A stretch of DNA of 64,000 bases, taken from contig NZ_CADEFR010000009.1 of NCBI RefSeq assembly GCF_902826655.1, positions 1-64,000 of the forward strand, read 5' to 3'. This DNA comes from an uncultured Methylibium sp. (lineage in GTDB: Bacteria; Pseudomonadota; Gammaproteobacteria; Burkholderiales; Burkholderiaceae_C). Shown one piece after another: positions 9,682 through 18,406 of this stretch; position 1 is the stretch's first letter; every line of letters begins with the position of its first letter. The position numbers and the translations under genes were made by a program. The notes beneath the pieces were generated by a model. It was not told the origin of the DNA and ran no database searches. It worked only from the letters and a program-made list of their open reading frames with translations.

Positions 9682-10322
9682 GCGACACGATCGCCCCGAT
9701 CGAGCCGCGCTACGCCGACGCGCACCTGCTGGTCGTCGACAAGCCGGCCGGGCTGCTGGCCGTGCCGGGCCGCGGCGCCGACAAGCAGGACTGCCTGGCG
9801 CGGCGCGTGCAGGCGCAGTGGCCGGATGCGCGGGTCGTGCACCGGCTCGACCAGGCGACCTCGGGCCTGATGCTGTTCGCGCGCGGCGCCGACCTGCAGC
9901 GCCAGCTCGGCCGCCTGTTCGAGCTGCGCCAGGTCGACAAGCGCTACGTCGCGGTCGTGGCCGGCTGCGTCGTGGACGAGAGCGGGCGCATCGAACGGCC
10001 GATCGCCGTCGACTGGCCGAACCGGCCGCTGCGACGCGTCGATGCCGAAGGCGGCCAGGCGGCGCTGACCCGCTGGCGCATGCTGGCGCGCGACCTGGCC
10101 GGCGACACCAGCCGCCTCGAACTCGATCCCGAGACCGGGCGCACCCATCAGCTTCGCGTGCACCTGCAGGCCATCGGCCACCCGATCCTCGGCGACGCGC
10201 TGTATGCGCCGCCGGCGGTGCGGGCACGGTCGCCGCGCCTGCTGCTGCATGCCAGCGAGCTGGCCTTCGCCCATCCGCAGACCGGACAAGCCTTGCACCT
10301 CGTGTCGCCGCCAGACTTCTAG
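9678..10322 (+). CDS. RluA-family pseudouridine synthase
   Basis: 214-residue enzyme that isomerises uridine to pseudouridine in rRNA or tRNA. The catalytic motif HRLDQATSG contains the nucleophilic aspartate, and the family motif GRTHQLRVHLQAIGHPILGD follows. There is no N-terminal S4 domain, so it resembles the short RluA/TruC branch. The start is a TTG overlapping the dioxygenase stop by four bases; no other start fits upstream of the conserved YADAHLLVVDKPAG. Its coupling to a secreted dioxygenase is odd functionally and is probably a genomic accident. Confidence 0.87.
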   Translation: MSDTIAPIEPRYADAHLLVVDKPAGLLAVPGRGADKQDCLARRVQAQWPDARVVHRLDQATSGLMLFARGADLQRQLGRLFELRQVDKRYVAVVAGCVVDESGRIERPIAVDWPNRPLRRVDAEGGQAALTRWRMLARDLAGDTSRLELDPETGRTHQLRVHLQAIGHPILGDALYAPPAVRARSPRLLLHASELAFAHPQTGQALHLVSPPDF

Positions 10323-10336
10323 GGCATGCTCGCGCG

Positions 10337-10939
10337 ATGCGCACCGCCGTCGACCTGCCCAGGGCCTATCGCCTGCTCAACCACGGACCGACGGTGCTGG
10401 TCAGCGCGGCGCACGGCGGCCGCCGCAACATCATGGCCGCGGCCTGGAACATGGCGCTCGACTTCGCGCCGCCGAAGGTCGCTGTCGTGATCGACAAGAG
10501 CACCTGGACGCGCGAGCTGGTCGAGGCCTCGGGCCAGTTCGCGCTCAACGTGCCCTGCCGCGCCCAGGCCGCGGCCACGCTGGCGCTGGGCCAGCGGTCG
10601 GGCCGCGACCTGCCGGCGGAGCAGGACAAGTTCGCGGCGCACGGCCTGAGCCACTTCGCGGCCAGCCGCATCGACGCGCCGCTGCTCGACGGCTGCGTGG
10701 CCTGGCTCGAGTGCCGCGTCCTCGATGAAGTGCACAACCAGCAGAAGTACGACCTGTTCATCGGCGAGGTCGTGGCGGCCTGGGCCGACTCGCGCGTGTT
10801 CGCCGACGGCCACTGGCGCATCGGGCCCGAGACCGACCCGGCCCTGCACACCCTGCACTACGTGGCCGGCGGCCACTTCTTCGCGATCGGCGACGCCTTC
10901 GAGGCGCAGCCGCTGCCGGCGCCTCAGGGGTATTCGTAG
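10337..10939 (+). CDS. flavin reductase-like domain protein
   Basis: 200-residue FMN-binding split-barrel protein of the flavin reductase family, which reduces free or bound FMN with NAD(P)H or acts as a small flavoprotein. Typical segments are GPTVLVSAAHGGRRNIMAAAW near the N-terminus, then APPKVAVVIDKSTWTRELVEASGQFALNVP. The gene starts 15 bases after the pseudouridine synthase and its 3' end overlaps the convergent thpR gene by 16 bases. No partner monooxygenase is next to it. Confidence 0.82.
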   Translation: MRTAVDLPRAYRLLNHGPTVLVSAAHGGRRNIMAAAWNMALDFAPPKVAVVIDKSTWTRELVEASGQFALNVPCRAQAAATLALGQRSGRDLPAEQDKFAAHGLSHFAASRIDAPLLDGCVAWLECRVLDEVHNQQKYDLFIGEVVAAWADSRVFADGHWRIGPETDPALHTLHYVAGGHFFAIGDAFEAQPLPAPQGYS

Positions 10940-11457
10940 AGCACGCGGTAGCGAGCCGGCGGCCGCAGGTCCGACTCGATCAGCGTGTAGCCCGTCACCG
11001 GCCAGGCGATCGGCAGCACGTGCGGCGGCGGCAGGGCCGCGCGCACGTCGCGGGCCAGGGTCACGTGAGGCGCGAAGCTGCTGCGCCGCGGCAACCAGGG
11101 CGCCGCATGCCAGCGCAAGGCCCGGCCCAGGCGGTCGTGGAGCATCTGCAGCGCGCCGGGCACCGCCAGCGGCCGCAGCACCGCCTGCCCGCCCGACCAC
11201 ACCTCGGCCCGGCCGAGACGCAGCTCGAAGGCCTCGAAACGGACCGGCAGGCGCTCGACGACCTCGGGAATCCGCTGCGCCGGCAGTTCGCCCAGGAAGC
11301 ACAGCGTCAGGTGCAGTCGCTCGCGGTGCGTGAGCCGTGCCTGGGGCGGCCACACCCAGGCACGCGCGTGATCGACGATCTCGTCGCGCACGGCTTCTCC
11401 CGGCCACAGACCGACGAACAGCCGGACGCGCTGCGGATGTGCCGATGCATGTCCCAT
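10924..11457 (-). CDS. thpR: RNA 2',3'-cyclic phosphodiesterase ThpR
   Basis: 177-residue member of the 2H phosphoesterase (LigT) family, which hydrolyses 2',3'-cyclic phosphate ends of RNA. Both signature HxTL motifs are present: HLTLCFLG near residue 47 and HVTLARD near residue 134, forming the two-histidine active site. The start has AAGGAG about nine bases upstream. It converges with and slightly overlaps the flavin reductase gene. Confidence 0.92.
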   Translation of the reverse strand: MGHASAHPQRVRLFVGLWPGEAVRDEIVDHARAWVWPPQARLTHRERLHLTLCFLGELPAQRIPEVVERLPVRFEAFELRLGRAEVWSGGQAVLRPLAVPGALQMLHDRLGRALRWHAAPWLPRRSSFAPHVTLARDVRAALPPPHVLPIAWPVTGYTLIESDLRPPARYRVLYEYP

Positions 11458-11626
11458 CGCTCGCACTCCTTCGGCCCTGCCATGCTGGATCGATGCCGCC
11501 TCCCGGGGAAGCATCGATGCCGAACCGCTGGCTCGCCTGCCGCGTTGTACTGCCGACGCCGACGACCTGCAAGCCGTTGCCGCGGCCGCCGGGACCGCCC
11601 GGCCGCTGCGCCGGCTCGGCATCAAG

Positions 11627-11661
11627 GAAAAAGCGCCGGCCCCCTTGCAGGAGCCGGCGCT
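11627..11661 (-). terminator. intrinsic terminator of the iorB-iorA operon
   Basis: Nine-base-pair perfect stem AGCGCCGGC/GCCGGCGCT with a 12-base loop; reading leftwards it is followed by TTTTT. It lies about 30 bases after the iorA stop. Confidence 0.8.
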
Positions 11662-11690
11662 CGCCAGCACACCGACGATCCGGCGAGGCC

Positions 11691-12149
11691 TCAGGGCATC
11701 ATCGTCGCGGCACGCTTGATCGCGTTGCGGATGCGGCCGTAGGTGCCGCAGCGGCACATGTTCTCGATCGCGTCGATGTCGGCATCGCTCGGGTTCTTGG
11801 TGCGCTTCAGCAGGTCGACCGCGGCCATGATCTGGCCGGGCTGGCAGAAGCCGCATTGCGGCACGTCGAGATCCAGCCAGGCCTGCTGCACCGGGTGCAG
11901 CGTGTCGCCGTTGGCCAGGCCTTCGATCGTCGTGATCTGCTTGCCCTGCACGTCCGACACCTTGATCGAGCAGGTGGTCTGCGCCTTGCCGTTGACCAGG
12001 CAGGTGCAGGCCTTGCAGGCGTCGACGCCGCAGCCGTACTTCGGGCCGGTGATGCCGAGCTTGTCGCGCAGCACCCAGAGCAAGGCCATGCCGGCCGGCG
12101 CATCGACCGAGACCGGCTGGTTGTTCACGTTGAGGTTGTAGATGGGCAT
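11691..12149 (-). CDS. iorA: (2Fe-2S) small subunit of an isoquinoline 1-oxidoreductase-type molybdenum hydroxylase
   Basis: 152-residue electron-transfer subunit. Residues 1-75 form a plant-type ferredoxin domain with CGVDACKACTC and a fourth cysteine at TTCSIKV. The C-terminal helical domain binds a second cluster with CGFCQPGQ and CRCGTYG. Electrons pass from the molybdenum subunit (iorB) through both clusters. The length equals the family norm. AAGGAGA precedes the ATG, and the gene follows iorB by 11 bases. It lacks an export signal, so it would ride with the Tat-exported large subunit if the complex is periplasmic. Confidence 0.92.
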   Translation of the reverse strand: MPIYNLNVNNQPVSVDAPAGMALLWVLRDKLGITGPKYGCGVDACKACTCLVNGKAQTTCSIKVSDVQGKQITTIEGLANGDTLHPVQQAWLDLDVPQCGFCQPGQIMAAVDLLKRTKNPSDADIDAIENMCRCGTYGRIRNAIKRAATMMP

Positions 12150-12160
12150 GGAGGCTCTCC

Positions 12161-14374
12161 TTAGGCGACGGCGGGGGGCGGCAGCTGACCGGCGGGCGTG
12201 GGCGTGAACACCGGCTGCGCGTTGAGGGGGAAGTTGCGCGGCTTGATGCCGGTTGCACGCGCGTAGGCGTTGGCGATGGCACCGGCCGGCGCGGACATCG
12301 CGACCTCGCCCATGCCCGCGGCCGGCGAGTTGCTGGTGTTCGGCATGACGATGATCTGCACGTCCTTCGGGAAGTCGCGCATCCTCGTGAACACGTACTG
12401 GTTGTAGCTGGCCTCCTGCGGCAGGCCGTCCTTGATGTTCAGGCCGGTCTTCAGCACCAGGGCGATCGCCTCGGCGATGCCGCCGTGGCACTGCTGCTCG
12501 ACGCCCGACGGATTGATGACGCGACCGACGTCGATCGCCATCGTCACCTTCGTGACCTTGCAGTTGTTGCGGTCGCGGCAGTCCAGCTCGACGATGCAGG
12601 CCGAGAAGGAGCGCGACTCCTGATGCACCGCGACGCCCTGGGCAAAGCCCGCCGGCATCGACTTGCCCCACTGCGCCGCCGTCGCCACGCGCTGCAGGCA
12701 GGCCTTGACGCGATCGAGCCGCAGGAACTCCATGCGGAAGGCGACCGGATCCTTGCCCAGGCGCGCGGCGATCTCGTCGGCGACGATCTCCTCGACCGTG
12801 CGCGCCGGCTGGATGTGCACCGACCGGTAGGACACGGTGTTCATCTCCAGCGCCACCGGGAACAGCAGCTTGGCGCTGACGCCGAAGTTGTACGGCGACG
12901 CGACCATGGTCTTGAAGAAGAACTGCTCGTAGCCGAGGTTGCCGACGGTCTGCGTCACCAGCGGCGGCAGCGAGCCGCCCAGCGCCGTGCCGATCTCGCC
13001 GTAGCCGTGGCGCGCGTCGAGCCGCACGGCCGCGATGCTCTGCTGGTAGCTCAGCACGTTGCCCGGCGTCAGCAGCGTCGCCGGCAACAGCGCCGCGCGC
13101 ACCTTGTGCACCTGCGGCGGACGATGCCGCGTGTGGCGGATGTCGTCGCTGCGGTGGTACATCAGCTTGCAGACGAAGCCGGTCTTCTTGGAGATCTGCG
13201 CCGCCACCTGCACCGGGTCCCAGAACAGGCGACGGCCGAAGGCGCCGCCACTCGGGATGACGTGGCAGCTGACCTGCGTCGGCAGCAGGCCGAGGTCCAG
13301 CGCGACCGCCTGCGCGGTCACGATCGGGCTCTGCAGGCCGGCCCAGATCTCGGCGCGGTCGGGCCGGGTGGCGTCGACGATTGCGCACTCGACCTCCAGC
13401 GGGCAGGCCGTCGCGGTCTTCCAGGTGAACTCGGCGTCGATCGCGATCGTGCCCAGCGGCGCCGGCAGCTGCGGCGGGATCGCGGCGCGCAGCTTGTCGC
13501 GGATCGTCGCGTCGTTCTCGCCGGCCATCGTGCCGGGGCCCCAGGTGATGTCGAGCGCGCGGCAGGCGTCATAGGCCTGGCCGAAGGTCTCGGCCATCAC
13601 GGCGACGCCGGGCGGGATGCCGACCACGGTACCGCCGCCGGGGATGGTCTCGACCGCCAGCACGCCGGGCATCGCCAGCACCGCCGCGCGGTTGTTGACG
13701 CTGACCACCGAGCCGCGGATCGTCGACGGCATGCGGCACATCGTCGGCTTGGCGCCCGGGACGTCCAGGTCCATCGTGAACTTCTTCTTGCCGGTCACGA
13801 TGTCGCGCGCGTCGAGCTTGCCGATGCGCTTGCCGACCACCGGATCGGCCGGCGTTCCCGCCAGCGGCGGCAGGCCCGCCTTCAGCCGCGCTGCGGCGAC
13901 CAGCGCCGGCAGCACCGGCTCGAAGGCACGCACCGAGCACGAGCCGCCGGTGATCTGGTTGTAGAGCAGTTCCGGCTGTGCGTCGGCCGAGGTGACGCGC
14001 ACCTTCGACAGCGGCACGTTCGCCAGGTCGGCGATCATCATCGCCAGCGCGGTCGCGATGCCGGTGCCTTGCTCGAGGCGCGGCAGCGCCATCGTGTAGA
14101 CGCCGTTGCTGTCGATGTCGAGCTTCACGAGCGCCATCGTCAGCGCGCCCGTCTGCACGAGCGAGTCGCCGACGTCGTAGTAGTCGACGGTGTCGGGCGG
14201 CGTCAGCGGCAGCGGCAGCGCCTGGGCGGTCGACGGCGCGACCGTCAGGCCGGCCGTCGCGGTGACCACCGGCGTCGAGGCCGCGTAGGTCAGCAGGCTG
14301 CGGCGACTCAGCGCCGCCGGTGCCGACGCCTCGGCGGTCGCCAGGTCGTCGGGCGTCGCGTTCGTGTCTTTCAT
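12161..14374 (-). CDS. iorB: molybdopterin large subunit of an isoquinoline 1-oxidoreductase-type hydroxylase
   Basis: 737-residue xanthine dehydrogenase-family molybdenum subunit that hydroxylates N-heterocycles or oxidises aldehydes with water as oxygen source. A twin-arginine signal (LSRRSLLTYAAS, about 38-49) indicates export. GMGEVAMSAPAG near the C-terminus contains the catalytic glutamate, and the glycine-rich GGAFGRR loop binds the cofactor. The true substrate is unknown; isoquinoline is only the family name. AGGAGA supports the ATG. No XdhC-type maturation gene is nearby. A Crp/Fnr gene is divergent 200 bases away. Confidence 0.92.
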   Translation of the reverse strand: MKDTNATPDDLATAEASAPAALSRRSLLTYAASTPVVTATAGLTVAPSTAQALPLPLTPPDTVDYYDVGDSLVQTGALTMALVKLDIDSNGVYTMALPRLEQGTGIATALAMMIADLANVPLSKVRVTSADAQPELLYNQITGGSCSVRAFEPVLPALVAAARLKAGLPPLAGTPADPVVGKRIGKLDARDIVTGKKKFTMDLDVPGAKPTMCRMPSTIRGSVVSVNNRAAVLAMPGVLAVETIPGGGTVVGIPPGVAVMAETFGQAYDACRALDITWGPGTMAGENDATIRDKLRAAIPPQLPAPLGTIAIDAEFTWKTATACPLEVECAIVDATRPDRAEIWAGLQSPIVTAQAVALDLGLLPTQVSCHVIPSGGAFGRRLFWDPVQVAAQISKKTGFVCKLMYHRSDDIRHTRHRPPQVHKVRAALLPATLLTPGNVLSYQQSIAAVRLDARHGYGEIGTALGGSLPPLVTQTVGNLGYEQFFFKTMVASPYNFGVSAKLLFPVALEMNTVSYRSVHIQPARTVEEIVADEIAARLGKDPVAFRMEFLRLDRVKACLQRVATAAQWGKSMPAGFAQGVAVHQESRSFSACIVELDCRDRNNCKVTKVTMAIDVGRVINPSGVEQQCHGGIAEAIALVLKTGLNIKDGLPQEASYNQYVFTRMRDFPKDVQIIVMPNTSNSPAAGMGEVAMSAPAGAIANAYARATGIKPRNFPLNAQPVFTPTPAGQLPPPAVA

Positions 14375-14444
14375 CGTTGTCTCCTGTCTGTGGTGAGCCG
14401 TGTGCCGGTCCGGACGCATCGTCGCCAGGGCCCGTCATCGGGGT

Positions 14445-14460
14445 TGTCGTTGCAACGACA
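14445..14460. promoter_or_regulatory. perfect 16-bp palindrome, candidate Crp/Fnr-family operator
   Basis: TGTCGTTGCAACGACA is a perfect inverted repeat. Its TGTCG-N6-CGACA layout has the same half-site spacing as the CRP consensus TGTGA-N6-TCACA. It lies 71 bases before iorB and 115 before the divergent Crp/Fnr gene, where an operator controlling both would be expected. A further AACGACA half-copy lies at 14518-14524. The regulatory role is inferred. Confidence 0.55.
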
Positions 14461-14574
14461 TCTCTGACTGGTGTTTTCCCCAAGCATCCGGCCTGTTCGC
14501 GCGCGCGTAGTGCACGTAACGACACCGCAATGCGACGGGCCGGCTCCTGCACGGCCCGCGAGGAGACCACCGTG

Positions 14575-15300
14575 ATGCAGTCCCTGGAGTCCATGCTTCG
14601 CGAGAGCGTGTGGGCCGACACGTTGAGCGCCGCCGAACTCGACCAGGTCGTGCGCGAAGCCTTCGAGCGACGAGTCGCGATCGGCGGCTACGCGGTGCGA
14701 CGCGGCGAGCCGGCCGACAGCTGGTTCGGCGTGATGGACGGCCTCATCAAGATGTCCGTGTCGCAGCCCGACGGCCGCGTGTCCACCTTCACCGGCGTGA
14801 CGGCTGGCGGCTGGGCCGGCGAAGGCTCGCTGCTGAAGGCCGGCACCTGGCGCTACGACGGCGTGGCGGTGCGGCAGACGCGGCTGGCCTGCATCCCGCG
14901 GCACAGCTTCGAGCGGCTGGTCTCCACCAACCTCGCTTTCAACCGTTTCCTGCTGTCACAACTGAATGCGCGCCTGAGTCTGTTCATCGGCCTGGTCGAG
15001 TACGACCGCCTGCTCGGGCCCGATGCGCGTGTCGCGCGCTGCCTCGCCAGCCTCTTCGATCCCGACCTCTACCCGCGCGCCGGCAACTTCGTGCGGCTGA
15101 GCCAGGAGGAGATCGGTCTGCTGTCGGCGGTGTCGCGGCAGCGCACCAACGAATCGCTGCACCAGCTCGAGCATGCCGGCCTGCTGCGCGTCGAGTTCGG
15201 CGGCGTCACGGTGCTCGACGTGCCCGGACTGCGCGGCTACTGCGGCACGCCGGACGCGCGGCCAGCACCGCGATCGCGCCCGGTCACGGCCGGCGCCTGA
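14575..15300 (+). CDS. Crp/Fnr-family transcriptional regulator
   Basis: 241-residue regulator with an N-terminal cyclic-nucleotide-binding-like beta-roll (about 20-130) and a C-terminal winged helix (RLSQEEIGLLSAVSRQRTNESLHQLEHAGLL is its recognition region). It has no FNR-type N-terminal cysteine cluster, so it is not an oxygen-sensing FNR; the ligand is unknown. GAGGAG precedes both a GTG at 14572 and the ATG at 14575, and the ATG is used here. Divergence from iorBA with a palindrome between them suggests it controls that operon. Confidence 0.87.
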   Translation: MQSLESMLRESVWADTLSAAELDQVVREAFERRVAIGGYAVRRGEPADSWFGVMDGLIKMSVSQPDGRVSTFTGVTAGGWAGEGSLLKAGTWRYDGVAVRQTRLACIPRHSFERLVSTNLAFNRFLLSQLNARLSLFIGLVEYDRLLGPDARVARCLASLFDPDLYPRAGNFVRLSQEEIGLLSAVSRQRTNESLHQLEHAGLLRVEFGGVTVLDVPGLRGYCGTPDARPAPRSRPVTAGA

Positions 15301-15318
15301 GCCGACGGCGCCCGGAAT

Positions 15319-16356
15319 TCAACGCCAGCCGACGATCAGGATGCCGAGGCCGAGCTTGTTCTGCCGCAGGTTGTAGTCGATCAGGCTCTCGCCGTAGCCG
15401 CTGAACCACTGCAGGTAGCCGCGCAGCGCGCCGTCGACCGGGAAGGCCCACTCGATCTGTCCCGAGCCGCGCGAGCGGTCGCCGCCGCGCAGCGAATGCC
15501 GCAGCTGCAGCGCGACGACATGCTCGCCCCACTGCCGCGTCAGCAGCAGCTCGGCGCGGCCCACGTAGTCCTCGATGTCCGGGTTGTCGTCGTCGCTGGC
15601 GTCCTCGCGCAGCCGCCACCAGGGTCGCAGCTCCGCCGTCCAGTCGCCGCGCTCGAAGCGCAGCTCGCCGACGATGCGGTTCCAGCTGCGCGACAGCGGC
15701 AGGGTGCGGCCATTGGACTGGTGGTTCAGCGACAGCGAGGCCTGGCGAAGGCGCCAGCCCAGCAGCTGCGCCTCGAGCGGCCAGCCGAACATGATCTCGG
15801 GCTCGTAGTTGGTCTCGCGGAAGGGCCGCGACACCGAGCTGCTGTAGACCTGCCAGCGCGAGGACTGCGTGTAGCCGGCCCACAGCGTGCCCGGCGATCC
15901 CAGCACGTGCTCCCAGAGCTTGGACTTGAAGCTGATCTGGTACTTGGCCTCGACCGACCGCAGGTCCAGCGGAAACGGCACGCCATGGTCGGGCGCCGGC
16001 GACGACGGCGTGCGATTCACGCGATCGGTCCAGGTCGCGGGCAGCAGGTAGACCGGCTTGTAGGGACGCGGCACGAACAGCTCGCCGCGGCGGCGACCGT
16101 CGAGGTCCCAGCGATCGTCGAAGACCGAGGTCTGCGGCGGCACCGCCAGCGGATCGGGCGTCGGCGCGGCGGCGGCCGCGGCACGGGCCGCCGCAGGCGG
16201 CACGTCGACACGCCCATGGACGCGGTCGTAGCAGGCCAGCCGAGCCATCGGGTCGGCCGTCGCGAGGCAGGCCGACACGTCGGCCTCGGCACCCGCGGCG
16301 GGCCGCAGTGCGACGCCCAGCAGCAGCGGCAGCAGGAAGCGAGAGATCGAGGGCAA
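15319..16356 (-). CDS. pldA: outer membrane phospholipase A
   Basis: 345-residue OMPLA-type enzyme that hydrolyses phospholipids in the outer membrane. The signal peptide (about 1-22) is followed by a variable periplasmic region with a short alanine-rich stretch, then the beta-barrel from about residue 95. The active-site motif SLNHQSNGR gives the His-x-Ser pair, and the third catalytic residue is the asparagine of SWNRI downstream. The end at a Trp-Arg is atypical, as most barrels end in Phe. Single gene, convergent with the Crp/Fnr gene. Confidence 0.9.
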   Translation of the reverse strand: MPSISRFLLPLLLGVALRPAAGAEADVSACLATADPMARLACYDRVHGRVDVPPAAARAAAAAAPTPDPLAVPPQTSVFDDRWDLDGRRRGELFVPRPYKPVYLLPATWTDRVNRTPSSPAPDHGVPFPLDLRSVEAKYQISFKSKLWEHVLGSPGTLWAGYTQSSRWQVYSSSVSRPFRETNYEPEIMFGWPLEAQLLGWRLRQASLSLNHQSNGRTLPLSRSWNRIVGELRFERGDWTAELRPWWRLREDASDDDNPDIEDYVGRAELLLTRQWGEHVVALQLRHSLRGGDRSRGSGQIEWAFPVDGALRGYLQWFSGYGESLIDYNLRQNKLGLGILIVGWR

Positions 16357-16429
16357 GCGCGACTCCTTGCGGACCGTGGACGGGTGAAGTCTCGCCCATC
16401 GTCGACGCGGCCGCCGCTATCCTCGCTCG

Positions 16430-17647
16430 ATGCCCGACGCCGACGCCCCGCTGCGCAGCTTCCGCCCCTTCATGCGCTTCTGGTTCGGCCGCCTCGCCGG
16501 GACCATGGCCAACCAGATGCTGATGGTGGCCGTCGGCTGGCAGATGTACGAGCTGACCGGCAGCGCCTGGGACCTGGGCCTCGTCGGCCTCTACCAGTTC
16601 GCGCCCGCCCTGCTGCTGGTGCTGGTCGCCGGGCAGGCGGCCGACCGGCACGAGCGCCGCCGCATCCTCGCGCTGTGCATGACGGTGCAGGTGGCGATCG
16701 CGCTGACGCTGCTGGCGGCCACGCAGGGCGGCTGGGCGAGCCGCGGCCTGCTGCTCGGCCTGTCGGTGGCGATCGGCTTCGCCAAGGCCTTCCAGATGCC
16801 GGCGCAGCAGGCCATCGTGCCGCTGCTCGTGCCGCCCGAGGTGCTGCCGCGGGCGCTGGCCTTCAGCTCGGCCGGCATGCAGGCCGCGATCATCGGCGGG
16901 CCGGCGCTCGGCGGTTTCATCTTCGCCGCCGGTGCCGGCACGGTGCATGCGGTGTGCGCGCTGCTGTTCGCCGTCGCGGTGTGGCTGTTCGCCGGCGTGC
17001 GGCATGCACCGGTGCCGCCCAGCACCGAGCCCGTGCGCCTGGCGACGATGCTGGCCGGCGTGCGCTTCATTCGCGGCCGGCCGGCGGTGCTGGGCGCGAT
17101 CTCGCTCGACCTGTTCGCGGTACTGCTCGGTGGCGCGACCGCCCTGCTGCCGATCTTCGCGAAGGACATCCTGCACGTCGGCCCCTGGGGCCTGGGCCTG
17201 CTGCGCGCGGCGCCGGCCGTCGGCGCGCTGGCGATGTCGATCGGGCTGTCGCGCTGGCCGATCACGCGACGCGTCGGACGCCGCATGTTCGGTGCGGTCG
17301 CGGTCTACGGGCTGGCGACGCTGGTGTTCGGCCTGTCCACGCACTTCTGGCTGTCGATGGCCGCACTGGCCGTGGCCGGCGCGTCCGACATGGTCAGCGT
17401 CGTGATCCGCCAGTCGCTGGTGCAGCTGGAGACGCCCAACGAGATGCGCGGCCGCGTCAGCGCCGTGAATGCCATCTTCATCGGCGCCAGCAACCAGCTC
17501 GGCGAGTTCGAGTCGGGCGCGACCGCCGCCTGGCTGGGACCGGTCGGCTCGGTCGTACTGGGCGGCGCCGGCTGCCTGCTGGTGGCCGGCCTGTGGATGA
17601 AGCTCTTTCCCGACCTGGCGCGGCGCGAACGGCTACTCTCGCCCTGA
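16430..17647 (+). CDS. MFS transporter, EntS/MFS_3-like
   Basis: 405-residue, twelve-helix major facilitator of the enterobactin-exporter-like branch (MFS_3). The first helices read FWFGRLAGTMANQMLMVAVGW, and the loop ADRHERRRIL between helices 2 and 3 is the family's charged motif. Substrates of this branch range from siderophores to drugs, and nothing nearby identifies one. The stop codon shares a base with the start of the SDR gene, so the two genes are coupled. Confidence 0.88.
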   Translation: MPDADAPLRSFRPFMRFWFGRLAGTMANQMLMVAVGWQMYELTGSAWDLGLVGLYQFAPALLLVLVAGQAADRHERRRILALCMTVQVAIALTLLAATQGGWASRGLLLGLSVAIGFAKAFQMPAQQAIVPLLVPPEVLPRALAFSSAGMQAAIIGGPALGGFIFAAGAGTVHAVCALLFAVAVWLFAGVRHAPVPPSTEPVRLATMLAGVRFIRGRPAVLGAISLDLFAVLLGGATALLPIFAKDILHVGPWGLGLLRAAPAVGALAMSIGLSRWPITRRVGRRMFGAVAVYGLATLVFGLSTHFWLSMAALAVAGASDMVSVVIRQSLVQLETPNEMRGRVSAVNAIFIGASNQLGEFESGATAAWLGPVGSVVLGGAGCLLVAGLWMKLFPDLARRERLLSP

Positions 17648-18387
17648 TGAAGACGACGCAGTTGTGCATCCTCACCGGCGCCTCGCGCGGACTCGGCGCG
17701 GCGCTCGCCGAGCAATCGCTGCGCCCCGGCGCGCGGCTGCTCTGCCTGTCGCGTCGCGAGCACCCGACGCTCGCGGCGCTGGCCGCTGCGGCCGGTGCGC
17801 AGGCCGAGCAGTGGGCGGTCGACCTGGCCGAGCCTGCGCCGGTCGCCGCGCGGCTCGAAGCCTGGCTGGCCGGTCTCGACGACAGCGCCTTCGCCAGCGC
17901 GACGCTGATCAACAACGCGGCGACGCTGCCGCGCGTCGGGCCGCTGGAGGACAGCGAGGCCGGCGAGCTCGCCCGCACGCTGCGCGTCGGGCTCGAGGCG
18001 CCGCTGCTGCTGAGCGCGGCCTTCCTGCGCGCCACGCGCGCCTGGTCCGCCGACCGCCGCATCCTCAACATCTCCTCGGGCCTCGGCCGCCGCGCGATGG
18101 CCGGGTCGACGGCCTACTGCGCGATCAAGGCCGGCCTGGACCATGCCTCGCGCGCGATGGCGCTCGACGGGGCGCGTGTCGTGTCGCTGGCGCCCGGCGT
18201 GATCGACACCGACATGCAGGTGCACCTGCGCGACAGCGACCCGCGAGGCTTCCCCGACCATGCGCGCTTCGTCGCGCTCAAGGCCGACGGCCAGCTCGAC
18301 ACGCCGGCGCAGGCCGCAGCCAGGGTGCTGGCCTTCCTGGCACGACCGGACTTCGGGCGCGAGCCGGTGGCCGACGTCCGGACCTGA
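17647..18387 (+). CDS. short-chain dehydrogenase/reductase
   Basis: 246-residue Rossmann-fold oxidoreductase. The cofactor motif TGASRGLG is at residues 10-17, the NNA motif is in LINNAATLP, the catalytic serine is in ILNISSGLG and the YxxxK pair is in TAYCAIKAGLDHASRA. It resembles the sepiapterin/benzil reductase-like branch of SDRs. The substrate is unknown. The ATG overlaps the stop of the upstream MFS gene (TGATGA). Confidence 0.88.
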   Translation: MKTTQLCILTGASRGLGAALAEQSLRPGARLLCLSRREHPTLAALAAAAGAQAEQWAVDLAEPAPVAARLEAWLAGLDDSAFASATLINNAATLPRVGPLEDSEAGELARTLRVGLEAPLLLSAAFLRATRAWSADRRILNISSGLGRRAMAGSTAYCAIKAGLDHASRAMALDGARVVSLAPGVIDTDMQVHLRDSDPRGFPDHARFVALKADGQLDTPAQAAARVLAFLARPDFGREPVADVRT

Positions 18388-18406
18388 GGCGCCGCGTCGC
18401 GCCGCA

